A DNA stretch of 64,000 nt from Brevundimonas vesicularis (GCF_027886425.1 NZ_CP115671.1:1612001-1676000), one strand, 5' to 3'; shown: positions 9,014 through 17,491, counted from the first letter of the stretch. Numbers and translations: made by a program. Notes: generated from the letters alone by a model not told the origin.

Positions 9014-10081
9014 TCAGCGAGCCGCGCGCCGCTGCTCCAACATCAGGGCGATCGCAAGGCCGCTTGCGCCCAGACTGGCCATGACCGCCCAGGCAGCGAT
9101 GACGGTCGAGGTGAACTCGCCCCGCCAGATCACGGCCTGATAGGCCTCGATGGCCCAGGCGTGGGGCGTGATCCAGCCGAGATCGCGGAAGGCTTCGGGC
9201 ATCAGAAAGCGCGGCGCCATCGATCCGCCCAGAGCGGCCAGAAGCAGCACGACGAAGGTCGTCAGCGGCTGGGCCTGCTCACGCGATCGACACGCCGACG
9301 TAAGAGCCAGGGCCAGGCCGGCGGCGCAGAAACCGACCGACAAGGCGGTGACCACAGCCGCCGCCATCTGCCAGGGCTCCAGGGCGGGCAGTTTGATCCA
9401 GGCCGCGACAAAGACCGCCGCCGACTGCATCACGCCGACCGCCGTCAGCCAGGCAGCCCGCCCGACAAGGATGGGCCCCAGGCCGCCGCACGCCAGCGCC
9501 AGGCGTGATTGGAGGCCGGATCGCCGCTCGTCCAACCCGCCCATGGCCCCGTGCATGGCGGCGAAGAAAACGAACATGACGCTGACCGCGCCCGCATAAT
9601 AGGTCGCCTGCACATCACCCTGGGGCCCGATCTGCAGGGTCTGAACGCGCGGCGCGGGTCGTGCGACCTGCCCCGACAGGGCGGCGGCCATCGGTTCCAG
9701 CCGCGCTTGAAGCGCCGACGCCGCCACGTCCCGGCCGGCGGCGGAAACGATCACCAGTTTTGGCGGTCCCTGCGTCGAGGGACGAATCAGTATGCCGGCG
9801 TCAGCGCGACCGTCGATGACGGCGCGGTCGAAAGCCTCGAGATCTTCGACGATGCGAAGACGATCGCCCATGTCCTTTGACACCGCCTCGCGGATCGCTG
9901 CCGTCGCGGGCGTGCGCGACGCGTCGTGCAGCACGACGGTGGTGTCGATGTCGCCGCGCGCGCCCGCGCCGAAGATCGCTGCGAACAGCAGATAGACCAG
10001 GGGTGGCAACAGCAGGGTCAGAATCACGCCGGCGCGGTCGCGCCAAAACCCTTTCGCCCAGGCGCCCGCCACCGCCATCAT
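9014..10081 (-). CDS. ABC-2 type exporter permease in the crtE operon
   Basis: A 355-residue permease with one N-terminal membrane helix (around residues 17-38), a large extracytoplasmic domain (about 40-165) and five or six C-terminal helices, the layout of ABC-2 (YhiH/YbhR-like) exporters. It overlaps the ATPase gene by 4 bp (ATGA), so the two encode one half-transporter pair. Its place behind crtE suggests export of a carotenoid-related or other lipid across the inner membrane, but that is inference. ABC-2 systems also carry drugs and lipopolysaccharide parts. Confidence 0.85.
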   Translation of the reverse strand: MMAVAGAWAKGFWRDRAGVILTLLLPPLVYLLFAAIFGAGARGDIDTTVVLHDASRTPATAAIREAVSKDMGDRLRIVEDLEAFDRAVIDGRADAGILIRPSTQGPPKLVIVSAAGRDVAASALQARLEPMAAALSGQVARPAPRVQTLQIGPQGDVQATYYAGAVSVMFVFFAAMHGAMGGLDERRSGLQSRLALACGGLGPILVGRAAWLTAVGVMQSAAVFVAAWIKLPALEPWQMAAAVVTALSVGFCAAGLALALTSACRSREQAQPLTTFVVLLLAALGGSMAPRFLMPEAFRDLGWITPHAWAIEAYQAVIWRGEFTSTVIAAWAVMASLGASGLAIALMLEQRRAAR

Positions 10082-10995
10082 GACGGCGTCTGCGACAGCT
10101 GTGCGACCAGGTCGTCCAAGCCGGGGCGTCGCACGGCGACCTCGCCATCCTCGCCATCGACCACGGCGGCAAGCATCTGGGCGATGGCCAACGCGTCATC
10201 GCAGAGCCGCCGCCACTCCAGCCCGTCCTCGGACGCGGTCAGCCCCGCCTGGGCGAACCATTGGGCGGCGGGGTCCGACGCGGGTCGGGTCAGGCGAATG
10301 CTGAGCAGCCGGGCTGAGCCGAAGGCGCGATGAAGCAGCGCGTTCGGCGCGCCTTCGGCCAGAACTCGCCCCTGCGCCAGGACACCGATCCGGTCGGCCG
10401 TATCGGCGACGAAGATGGCGTCATGGCTGATCAGCAGACAGCCGGCGCCCGCCTTTGCGGTTTCGCGCAGGGCTACGGACAGGACGCCGCGGGTCGACGC
10501 ATCCACGCCTTCCGTCGGTTCGTCGGCGATCAGCAGCCGCGGTTGTCCGACCAGGGCGGCGCTGAGGTTGGCGCGCCGCTTCCAGCCGCCGGACAGGGTG
10601 CGCACCGGCTGGTCCGCGCGCGGGCCGCAGCCGGTCAGGTCGAGCGCGCGGTTCACGGCGGCGCCGCGATCACGCTTGGGCACGCCGCATAGCCGCGCCG
10701 TCACATCGACGTTCTCGCGCGGCGACAGGGCCGGAAACAGGGCGCTGTCCTGCGGCGCCAGCCCGATGCGTCCGCGTGGCCCGCCGCCTTCGCCCAGGAC
10801 GACACGCCCGCGCCGAGCGGGCAGCAGACCCGAAGCGACGCGCGCCACCGTGGACTTGCCCGCGCCATTCGCCCCAAGCAGGGCATAGACTTCGCCCGCA
10901 GCAATGCTGAGGCTGAAGTCACGCAGCACGGGTCGGCCGTCGTAGCCCGCATCGATCCCGCTCAGCGACAGGGCCGGCGCGACGTCAGACCCCAA
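10078..10995 (-). CDS. ABC transporter ATP-binding protein in the crtE operon
   Basis: The ATPase partner of the ABC-2 permease. Motifs in order: Walker A GANGAGKST, a Q-loop (LAPQDSALFPALS), the ABC signature LSGGWKRR (an LSGGQ variant with Trp), Walker B LLIADEPTEGVD and the switch His in LLISHD. The C-terminal tail of about 90 residues is typical of export ATPases. The start is uncertain. A TTG at 10993-10995 overlaps the crtE stop by 11 bp, while an in-frame ATG at 11044-11046 would overlap crtE by about 60 bp. The conserved domain starts soon after the TTG, so I prefer it. Confidence 0.85.
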   Translation of the reverse strand: MGSDVAPALSLSGIDAGYDGRPVLRDFSLSIAAGEVYALLGANGAGKSTVARVASGLLPARRGRVVLGEGGGPRGRIGLAPQDSALFPALSPRENVDVTARLCGVPKRDRGAAVNRALDLTGCGPRADQPVRTLSGGWKRRANLSAALVGQPRLLIADEPTEGVDASTRGVLSVALRETAKAGAGCLLISHDAIFVADTADRIGVLAQGRVLAEGAPNALLHRAFGSARLLSIRLTRPASDPAAQWFAQAGLTASEDGLEWRRLCDDALAIAQMLAAVVDGEDGEVAVRRPGLDDLVAQLSQTPS

Positions 10996-11881
10996 GTTCA
11001 GCCTGCTGGAATAGGTCCAGAACGTAGAGGGCCAAGGGGCTGTCATGGCCGACCGCCTCGACCGCCTTGGCCAAGGATTGCCGCACCGCCGCACGGGTCC
11101 GGCATTCGCCCCACAGATCGACGAAGGTGGTGGTGTCGTCGTCCTGACCCACATCCTTGCCGACCGCATCGACAGTCGAACAGACATCCAGCAGATCGTC
11201 GCAGAGCTGGAAGGCGAAGCCGATCGCCTCGCCGAAAATCGACAGCCGCGCCAGATCCTGCGCATCGCCGCCACCGAGCAGACCGCCGCCGCGCACGGTG
11301 GCGACAAACAGGGCGCCGGTTTTCAGATCGTTGATCTGGCGCAAGGCGGTTTCGTCGCGATCCCTCGCGTCGTCGCGCAGGTCGCGCATCTGACCCTCGG
11401 ACAGACCATCAAAGCCGATCGCCTGCGTCAAAAGGTCCAGGGCCGCCAGACGCATTTCCGCCGGCGCAGGCGTCTGCAGCACCAGACGCGTCGCCTGGTT
11501 CAGCAGGGCCACGGCCGCCAGCACGGCAGTATCCTCCCCATGGCGACGGTGCAGGGTCGGCTGGCCCCGACGCAGCGAGGCGTCGTCCATGCACGGCAGA
11601 TCGTCCAGAACCAGCGACGAGGCATGGACCATTTCCAGCGCGCAGGCGTAATCCAGGGCGTCTTCCGCCTCGCCGCCGACATGCGCCGCCGCCAGCATGG
11701 CCAGCACCGGCCGGACGCGTTTTCCCTGTCCCAGCAAGGCCTCGCGGGCCGCCGTGGACAGCAGGCCGTCGTGCGCCGGTGCGACCTCGGACAGACGCGC
11801 CTGAACCTGCAGGCGCAGATCGTCGGGGTCGCAGGATGCGCCCGCCAGAGGCGGTTGGCGCCGGATGCCGACGATGGCCAT
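10985..11881 (-). CDS. crtE: Geranylgeranyl diphosphate synthase CrtE
   Basis: Builds C20 geranylgeranyl diphosphate from IPP and allylic diphosphates. It has 298 residues from the ATG at 11879-11881, chosen because GGGAGA sits about 5 nt upstream; longer open frame upstream runs through the promoter region. The first aspartate-rich motif reads DDLPCMDD and the second CDDLLD, both diagnostic of trans-prenyltransferases. It heads a minus-strand operon with the ABC exporter and diverges from the idi gene across 109 bp containing a palindrome. Confidence 0.94.
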   Translation of the reverse strand: MAIVGIRRQPPLAGASCDPDDLRLQVQARLSEVAPAHDGLLSTAAREALLGQGKRVRPVLAMLAAAHVGGEAEDALDYACALEMVHASSLVLDDLPCMDDASLRRGQPTLHRRHGEDTAVLAAVALLNQATRLVLQTPAPAEMRLAALDLLTQAIGFDGLSEGQMRDLRDDARDRDETALRQINDLKTGALFVATVRGGGLLGGGDAQDLARLSIFGEAIGFAFQLCDDLLDVCSTVDAVGKDVGQDDDTTTFVDLWGECRTRAAVRQSLAKAVEAVGHDSPLALYVLDLFQQAELGV

Positions 11882-11990
11882 ACAGATCTCCCATTGTCGT
11901 CGACGTCGCGTTGCGACCACGCGCCGAACCCTTATGATGCCATACGGCATCACGACCGCGTCGGATGCAACCCGCCAGGAGCCGTTTGCG
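11882..11990. promoter_or_regulatory. Divergent crtE/idi control region
   Basis: 109 bp between the crtE and idi starts. On the plus strand TTGCGA (11911-11916) and TATGAT (11933-11938), 16 bp apart, form a good sigma70-type promoter for idi. An 18-bp inverted repeat TGATGCCATACGGCATCA (11935-11952; 7-bp arms, 4-bp centre) overlaps that -10 and would lie at the transcription start, a classic repressor position. Promoter and operator are predictions. Confidence 0.55.
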
Positions 11991-13034
11991 ATGTCCACTG
12001 ACGCCGATGCCTTGATCCGGCGCAAGGACGAACACATCGACCACGTGCGGGCCGGGCGAGGCGTCAGCCAGACGACATCGGGTCTGGACGCCGTTCGTTT
12101 CGTTCACGACGCCCTGCCGGATCTCGATCACGACGCCATCGATCTAACGACGCGCTTTCTGGGGCGGCGGGTCGCCTTGCCGTTCCTGATCAGTTCGATG
12201 ACCGGCGGGCCGTCGCGGGCCGAGGCGATCAATGCGCGGCTGGCTGAGGCGGCCCAGTCCCTGGGCGTGGTTCTGGCGGTCGGCTCGCAGCGTGTGGCGT
12301 TGGAGACCGACGGCGGTTTGGGTCTGGGGCTGGACCTGCGACGCCGGGCTCCGGATGCGATGATCCTGGCCAACCTGGGCGCCGTGCAGTTCGCCTTGGG
12401 TTATGGCGTCGATGAGGCGCGGCGGGCCATGGAGATGATCGGCGCCGACGCCCTGATCCTGCATCTCAATCCGTTGCAAGAAGGCGTTCAGCCCGAGGGC
12501 GATCGCGACTGGCGCGGCGTGGCGCGAGGCATCGAACGGGTCGCGGCGGCCTTCCCGGGGCGTCTGATCGTCAAGGAGACGGGCGCCGGCCTGTCGGGCG
12601 CGGTCGCGCGCCGTCTGGCGGACATGGGCGTCGCTGCGCTGGACGTCGCCGGAGCAGGCGGCACCAACTGGGGCCTGATCGAGGGCGCACGAGTGACGGG
12701 GGGGCGGGCGGAAGCGCTGGCTGCGCCCTTCGCCGGCTGGGGCGTGCCGACGGCGCGCAGCCTGGCAGACTGCGCCCAGGCCGCGCCGGACCTGGATCTG
12801 ATCGGGTCGGGCGGCATCCGTGACGGACTGGATGCAGCGCGTGCGATCCGGCTGGGCGCCTGTCTGGTCGGTCAGGCGGCGGGCGTGCTCGAGGCGGCGC
12901 TGACCTCGACCGAGGCCGTGGTGGATCATCTGGATCTGATGGCGGCTCAGCTGAGACTGGCCTGTTTCTGCACCGGGTCGGCGGACCTTACCGCCCTGGC
13001 TCAGGCGCCGTTGCTGGAAGCGCCGCGTTTCTGA
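11991..13034 (+). CDS. fni: Type 2 isopentenyl-diphosphate delta-isomerase (FMN-dependent)
   Basis: Interconverts IPP and DMAPP, feeding CrtE with allylic primer. The 347-residue protein has the type 2 family pattern: RKDEHIDHV near the N terminus, FLISSMTGG, the glycine-rich FMN/phosphate segment (GTNWGLIEG) and GSGGIRDG. It is unrelated to the NUDIX type 1 enzyme. The ATG at 11991 has AGGAG about 9 nt upstream. The last 34 bp overlap the 3' end of crtZ on the opposite strand. Confidence 0.93.
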   Translation: MSTDADALIRRKDEHIDHVRAGRGVSQTTSGLDAVRFVHDALPDLDHDAIDLTTRFLGRRVALPFLISSMTGGPSRAEAINARLAEAAQSLGVVLAVGSQRVALETDGGLGLGLDLRRRAPDAMILANLGAVQFALGYGVDEARRAMEMIGADALILHLNPLQEGVQPEGDRDWRGVARGIERVAAAFPGRLIVKETGAGLSGAVARRLADMGVAALDVAGAGGTNWGLIEGARVTGGRAEALAAPFAGWGVPTARSLADCAQAAPDLDLIGSGGIRDGLDAARAIRLGACLVGQAAGVLEAALTSTEAVVDHLDLMAAQLRLACFCTGSADLTALAQAPLLEAPRF

Positions 13035-13486
13035 GACAGTTCGGCCTTCAGCGCGCGCGCCGAACGCACCCACAGGAAGCCGAACGATACGCAGCCCTCG
13101 CGTGTCCGCACCGCGTGATGCAGCCGGTGGGCCTGAATGCGCCGCGTCCAGAACCCCGAGCGCCCAACGATTCCCGTCGGAAAACGGCGATGCACCAGTC
13201 CGTCGTGGAAGAAGAAATAGATCAGTCCATAGGCCGTGACACCCAGGCCGATCGGCAGCGCCCAAGGCCACAGATGCAGGCCCAAGGCGACGAGGATGAT
13301 GGCCGGGGCGGCGAACACCACGGCGAACAGGTCGTTCTTTTCCAGCACGTCGTCGTGCGGTTCATGATGGCTGCGGTGCCAGGTCCACAGCAGGCCGTGC
13401 ATGACATAGCGATGCATCGCCCAGGCGAAGACCTCCATCCCCAGGAAGGTGGCGAGGAACAGCAGGATCATCGTCGGCCAGGGCAT
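13001..13486 (-). CDS. crtZ: Beta-carotene 3,3'-hydroxylase CrtZ
   Basis: Adds 3-hydroxyl groups to beta-ionone rings (to zeaxanthin, and with CrtW to astaxanthin). A 161-residue non-haem di-iron membrane enzyme with the four His motifs of the family: HRYVMH, HRSHH, HDGLVH and HRLHHA. Three or four hydrophobic helices separate them. The 3' end overlaps idi by 34 bp in antisense. The start lies 6 bp downstream of a TATGAT box, so the transcript may be nearly leaderless. Confidence 0.94.
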   Translation of the reverse strand: MPWPTMILLFLATFLGMEVFAWAMHRYVMHGLLWTWHRSHHEPHDDVLEKNDLFAVVFAAPAIILVALGLHLWPWALPIGLGVTAYGLIYFFFHDGLVHRRFPTGIVGRSGFWTRRIQAHRLHHAVRTREGCVSFGFLWVRSARALKAELSQKRGASSNGA

Positions 13487-13560
13487 GACCCCATCATAGG
13501 CGCTTTACGGACCGCGCGTCACGACTTGACCCGGCTCGACGTTTCGCCGTCTGTGCGCCC
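13487..13560. promoter_or_regulatory. Divergent crtZ/crtG promoter region
   Basis: 74 bp. For crtZ (minus) a TATGAT -10 (13493-13498) lies 18 bp from a GTGACG -35 (13517-13522) and only 6 bp from the ATG, so transcription would begin at or next to the start codon. For crtG (plus) TTGACC at 13526-13531 is a good -35 but the -10 (GTCTGT, 13549-13554) is poor; the start would again be at the ATG. Confidence 0.45.
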
Positions 13561-14295
13561 ATGTTGAAGGACCTGTTCGTCACCACCCTCGCGCTCAGCC
13601 TGATTATCGGCGTGCGCTATCTGCTGGTCGGCGTTGTGACCCATGGCTTGCTGTGGGGCGGGGCGGGACGGGGGCGTCAGTTGAACCACAGGCCGCCGGC
13701 GCCGAGACGCATCCGCGCCGAAGTCATCGCGTCCTTGATCGCGTGCCCGATCTACGCCTTGCCGGCCGCACTCGTCATAGAGCTCTGGAAGCGCGGCGGG
13801 ACGGCGATCTACGACGATATCCATGCCTGGTCGCTGTGGTGGCTGCCCGCCAGCTTCATCGTCTACATGCTGGCCCACGACGCCTTTTACTATTGGGTCC
13901 ACCGCGGACTGCACCATCCGCGCATCTTCCCCTGGGCCCATGCCGAGCATCATCGGTCGCGCGATCCCAGCGCCTTCGCCTCCTTCGCCTTCGATCCGGC
14001 CGAAGCGATCGCCACAGCCTGGTTCCTGCCGGCCCTGACCCTGTTTATCCCCATTCATTGGGGCGTAGCGCTGGCGCTGCTCACCCTAATGACCGCAACC
14101 GCCGTACTGAATCACGCAGGCCGAGAAATCTGGCCCGCGTCCTGGCTGAAAAGCGCCCCGCTACGCTGGATAATCACCGCCACCCACCACGACGCGCACC
14201 ACAAACGCTTCAACGGCAACTACGGCCTGTATTTCCAGATGTGGGACCGATGGGCAGGTAGCGAGCTTTCTTCCGCTCGGAGGAGAAAGGCCTAG
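13561..14295 (+). CDS. crtG: CrtG-like 2,2'-beta-ionone ring hydroxylase (fatty acid hydroxylase superfamily)
   Basis: A 244-residue membrane protein with the His boxes of the sterol desaturase/fatty acid hydroxylase superfamily: HDAFYYWVHRGLHH, HAEHH and HHDAHHKRFNGNYG. Brevundimonas CrtG hydroxylates C-2 of beta-ionone rings and is known from carotenoid clusters of this genus. Location beside crtZ and the overall family match support that call; specificity for C-2 is inferred from context rather than from a unique motif. There is no clear ribosome-binding site before the ATG. A generic sterol desaturase-like protein is the alternative. Confidence 0.75.
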   Translation: MLKDLFVTTLALSLIIGVRYLLVGVVTHGLLWGGAGRGRQLNHRPPAPRRIRAEVIASLIACPIYALPAALVIELWKRGGTAIYDDIHAWSLWWLPASFIVYMLAHDAFYYWVHRGLHHPRIFPWAHAEHHRSRDPSAFASFAFDPAEAIATAWFLPALTLFIPIHWGVALALLTLMTATAVLNHAGREIWPASWLKSAPLRWIITATHHDAHHKRFNGNYGLYFQMWDRWAGSELSSARRRKA

Positions 14296-14330
14296 ACGCC
14301 ACCGCTTTGAACCAGGATTGTCGGGCGTTC

Positions 14331-15665
14331 TCAGCGGAAGTCAGCGGGCTTCAGGCCATGCCGCTGCAGCTTGTCGTACAGCGTCTTTCTCGGAACCTGC
14401 ATTTCGGCCAGCACTGCGGATATGTCCCCACGATGGGACTGTAGCGCGTCGCGCAACAGTTCGGCTTCGAATCTGTTGACGCGGTCGGGAAGGCTCAAGC
14501 CTTCGTCGGGCGGGCGGGTCGTGTCGTCGAGCGACAAGGCGACGCGTTCGGCGAAATGCGCCAGTTCGCGGATGTTGCCGGGCCAGTCGGCCTCGACCAA
14601 CAGGCGTCTTACGCTGTCGCTTATTGTGGGCGTATCAACGCCGTGGCGGTCCGCAGCGCGACGCAGGAAGTGGGCGAACAGCAGGGGAATGTCTTCTCGC
14701 CGTTCGCGCAGAGGCGGTACGCGGAGCCGCACGACGTTCAGACGGTAATAGAGGTCTTCGCGAAAAGCGCTCGCGCGGGCGGCCTCGCCCAGATCGATCT
14801 TTGACGAGGCCAGCACACGCAGATCTAAGGCGCGGGGCTCATTGGCTCCGATCGGATGGACCTCGCGTTCTTCCAGGACACGCAGAATCTTGACCTGGAC
14901 GGCCAGAGGCATGCTCTCGACCTCGTCCAGAAACAGTGAGCCGTTGTGCGCCCGTTCAACGTGCCCGACCCGGCGGCGCAAGGCTCCGGCGAAGGCGCCG
15001 AGTTCATGACCAAACAATTCGCTCTCGATCAGCCCGTCGGGCAGGGCGCCGCAGTTGACGGCGACGAACGGCGCCAAGCGACGTCGACCACCGTTGTGAA
15101 GGGCGCGCGCAACGGCCTCCTTTCCTGTCCCGGTTTCACCTTCGATCAGCACGTCCATCCGGGCGTCGGCGATCTGAGCGATGGTGGCGCGGAGGGCGGT
15201 GATAGCGCGAGATGATCCCGCCAGGGGAAGTTCCTGTCCGCTTTCCGAGGCCATCGCCAGCAAGCGACGGTTTTCCAGGACCAGACCGCGTTTTTCCAGA
15301 GCGCGGTTCAAGCTGTCTTGAAGGCGCTCAAACGAAAAGGGCTTGGCGACGAAGTCGTAGGCGCCGTCCTTCATCGCTGCGACGGCGTCGGTGATGTCGC
15401 CATGGCCAGTGATCATGATGATCGGCAGGGCGGCGTCCAACGCTTGCAGGCGGCTGAGCAACTGGCGGCCATCAAGGCCGGGCATCCGCAGGTCGGTGAT
15501 GACAACGCCCGGGAAATCGGCGTCAATCGCTCTCAATGCAGGTTCGGACCCCGGAAAAGGGCGGACGTCGTAACCTTCCAAGGTCAGGCGCTCGACCAAG
15601 GCATGGCGGAAATCGGCGTCGTCCTCGATCAGAGCGACGGCAGTGGGGCGAGCGAATTCCATCAC
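14331..15665 (-). CDS. dctD: C4-dicarboxylate response regulator DctD (NtrC family)
   Basis: A sigma-54 enhancer-binding protein of 444 residues. The receiver domain has phosphoacceptor Asp58 (VITDLRMPG). The AAA+ domain shows Walker A GETGTGKE (176-183), Walker B-type SLFLDEVE and the C-terminal GNIRELAHF. A Fis-type helix-turn-helix ends the protein. The loop that contacts sigma-54 reads GAFAGA (223-228) instead of GAFTGA, a replacement of the key threonine by alanine. Its start overlaps the dctB stop by 4 bp. Tandem palindromes upstream of dctB resemble DctD operators. The next gene upstream on the other strand side is the DctA transporter it should activate. Confidence 0.9.
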   Translation of the reverse strand: MMEFARPTAVALIEDDADFRHALVERLTLEGYDVRPFPGSEPALRAIDADFPGVVITDLRMPGLDGRQLLSRLQALDAALPIIMITGHGDITDAVAAMKDGAYDFVAKPFSFERLQDSLNRALEKRGLVLENRRLLAMASESGQELPLAGSSRAITALRATIAQIADARMDVLIEGETGTGKEAVARALHNGGRRRLAPFVAVNCGALPDGLIESELFGHELGAFAGALRRRVGHVERAHNGSLFLDEVESMPLAVQVKILRVLEEREVHPIGANEPRALDLRVLASSKIDLGEAARASAFREDLYYRLNVVRLRVPPLRERREDIPLLFAHFLRRAADRHGVDTPTISDSVRRLLVEADWPGNIRELAHFAERVALSLDDTTRPPDEGLSLPDRVNRFEAELLRDALQSHRGDISAVLAEMQVPRKTLYDKLQRHGLKPADFR

Positions 15666-17491
15666 GCGATCCTCAGCGTGGCGACAAAGGTCGCTCCGAC
15701 GTCCTCGTCGACCAAGTCAAGCTCGCCGCCGAAACCGGCGATCAGATCTCGACAGATGACCAGACCCAAGCCGAGGCCATTTGCGCGTGTGGTGACAAAG
15801 GGCGTGAACAGTTGGGCGCGCACAGCGGGAGGGACGCCAGGACCATTGTCGGAAATGCTCAATCGAACACGGTTCTTATCGCGCGAGACTTTCAGCGTTA
15901 GTCGCGGCCGATCGCAGCCTTCCAGCGCTTCTGAGGCGTTCTTGACCAAGTTGACGATCACCTGTTCCAGACGAAAGCGGTCGGCGCGCACTGTGACGTC
16001 TGCGTCGCCTTCGCGGATCATTTCGACGCCGCCCTCGTCCAATCGGCCGCGCGTCAGCAGCAAGGCGCCGTAGATCGCGTCTTCCAGGCGGACGATGCCG
16101 ATTTTGGGATCTGACTTTCTGGAAAAGACCCTTAGACCCTCGGTGATGGCGCCGATGCGCTGTGTCAGGTCGCTGATCCGCGCCAACGCGCCGCGCGCCT
16201 TGGCGGGGTCGTCGCGGTCAAGCAGAACGCCGGCGGTCTCTGCCTGTGTCTGGATAGCGGCGACGGGTTGATTGATCTCGTGCGCCACGCTGGCGACGAT
16301 CTGCCCCAGGGCGGCGAGTTTGCTGGCTTGAACCAGTTCGTCACGCAGCAGTTCGCGTGCGGTCTCGGCTTGGCGGCGTTCCTCGATCTGGCGATTAAGG
16401 GCGGCATTGGCGTTACGAAGCTCGTGGGTGCGTTCGTCAATCAGCCTTTCCAATTCCATCCGCGCCTCTTCCTCGGCACGCGCGCGGACAAGGGCCTGTT
16501 GGCGACGACGCAGGAGCACGACGATCACGCCTGCCAGCAGGGTGACGATCAGGGCTGCAAGCGCCCGTGCGGTTGCGACGGCCGTTCCAATGGATCCGCG
16601 ATCCGGCGACAGCAGGTGCAGGGTCCAGCCGGGCGTTTCCGTTGGGATCGCCGCATGCATCCAGCGTTGCTCACGGCCATCGACTGGAGCCTGGATCAGA
16701 CCCGGTCGATCATTGGTGGGCGTTACGAAGGGGAGGGGACGCAAAGCCTCGGGTTGAAGCGTCTGATCGGTCAATGTCAGCCGCCGTCGACGTTCGTCCA
16801 GCGCTTCTGTGGTGCGGAAACGCCATGCGGACACGCTGGTGATCAGCACGACGCCGCCGGGATCGACAACATAGGCCGGCTCACCCGACGCGCGCCATTC
16901 GGCCTCGAGAGCGGCGAACTCGACCTTGACCACGACGACGCCCACGGCGGAGCCGCTCGACCCGTCAACGCGCCGCGCCAGATAGAGTCCGGGTCGGCCG
17001 GACACGGTGCCCAAGGCGAAGAATTCCGCCTGGCCCTGGTGCATGGCGTTGATGAAATAAGGGCGAAACCCGTAGTCGGCGCCGACGAAACTGGTCGGCA
17101 GGCGCCAGTTGCTGGCGGCGCGGGTCCGGCCGTTGGCGTCGATGATATAGATGGCGGCGGCCCGTGTCTGACGCGCCAAAGTCTCCAGTTTAAGGCTGAC
17201 AGGATCGCCCTTGGCAGTCTGCGGGGCGCTCAGCAGGGCGGCGATGTCGGGATCGCTCGCCAACGCCAGGGGCAGGGAGCGGTGCTTCTCCAGTTCGCTG
17301 CGTAGCACGGCCGCATGCAGGGCGGCGGCCGCCTCTGTCTGCCGAGCCAGTTCAATACTAGCGTCACGCCGAGCGACCTCGCCCGCCCCGAAAGCCGCCA
17401 GGACGGCAGTCGCGAACCAAGCTCCCGCCGTTATCAGCCAACGGGAGCGCCAAGGTTTTCGAGCCGAGCCTATGACAGGTGAATGCTGCAC
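15662..17491 (-). CDS. dctB: C4-dicarboxylate sensor histidine kinase DctB
   Basis: A 609-residue membrane sensor kinase paired with DctD. An N-terminal helix (about 18-38), a periplasmic double-Cache (PAS-like) domain of some 250 residues and a second helix near residue 310 precede a coiled coil and the catalytic part. The H-box is ASVAHEINQPVAAIQ around residue 400. N and G boxes are NLVKNASEA, SDNGPGV and GLGLGL. This domain order is that of Rhizobium DctB. The start is a GTG at 17489-17491 with AGGAAG almost touching it. The nearest predicted DctD site begins 9 bp upstream. Confidence 0.9.
   Translation of the reverse strand: MQHSPVIGSARKPWRSRWLITAGAWFATAVLAAFGAGEVARRDASIELARQTEAAAALHAAVLRSELEKHRSLPLALASDPDIAALLSAPQTAKGDPVSLKLETLARQTRAAAIYIIDANGRTRAASNWRLPTSFVGADYGFRPYFINAMHQGQAEFFALGTVSGRPGLYLARRVDGSSGSAVGVVVVKVEFAALEAEWRASGEPAYVVDPGGVVLITSVSAWRFRTTEALDERRRRLTLTDQTLQPEALRPLPFVTPTNDRPGLIQAPVDGREQRWMHAAIPTETPGWTLHLLSPDRGSIGTAVATARALAALIVTLLAGVIVVLLRRRQQALVRARAEEEARMELERLIDERTHELRNANAALNRQIEERRQAETARELLRDELVQASKLAALGQIVASVAHEINQPVAAIQTQAETAGVLLDRDDPAKARGALARISDLTQRIGAITEGLRVFSRKSDPKIGIVRLEDAIYGALLLTRGRLDEGGVEMIREGDADVTVRADRFRLEQVIVNLVKNASEALEGCDRPRLTLKVSRDKNRVRLSISDNGPGVPPAVRAQLFTPFVTTRANGLGLGLVICRDLIAGFGGELDLVDEDVGATFVATLRIA

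Noticed and set aside
11047..11307. Extension of the ABC ATPase frame into crtE
   Set aside because: This part is an out-of-frame reading of crtE with no ABC similarity; the domain starts near 10970.
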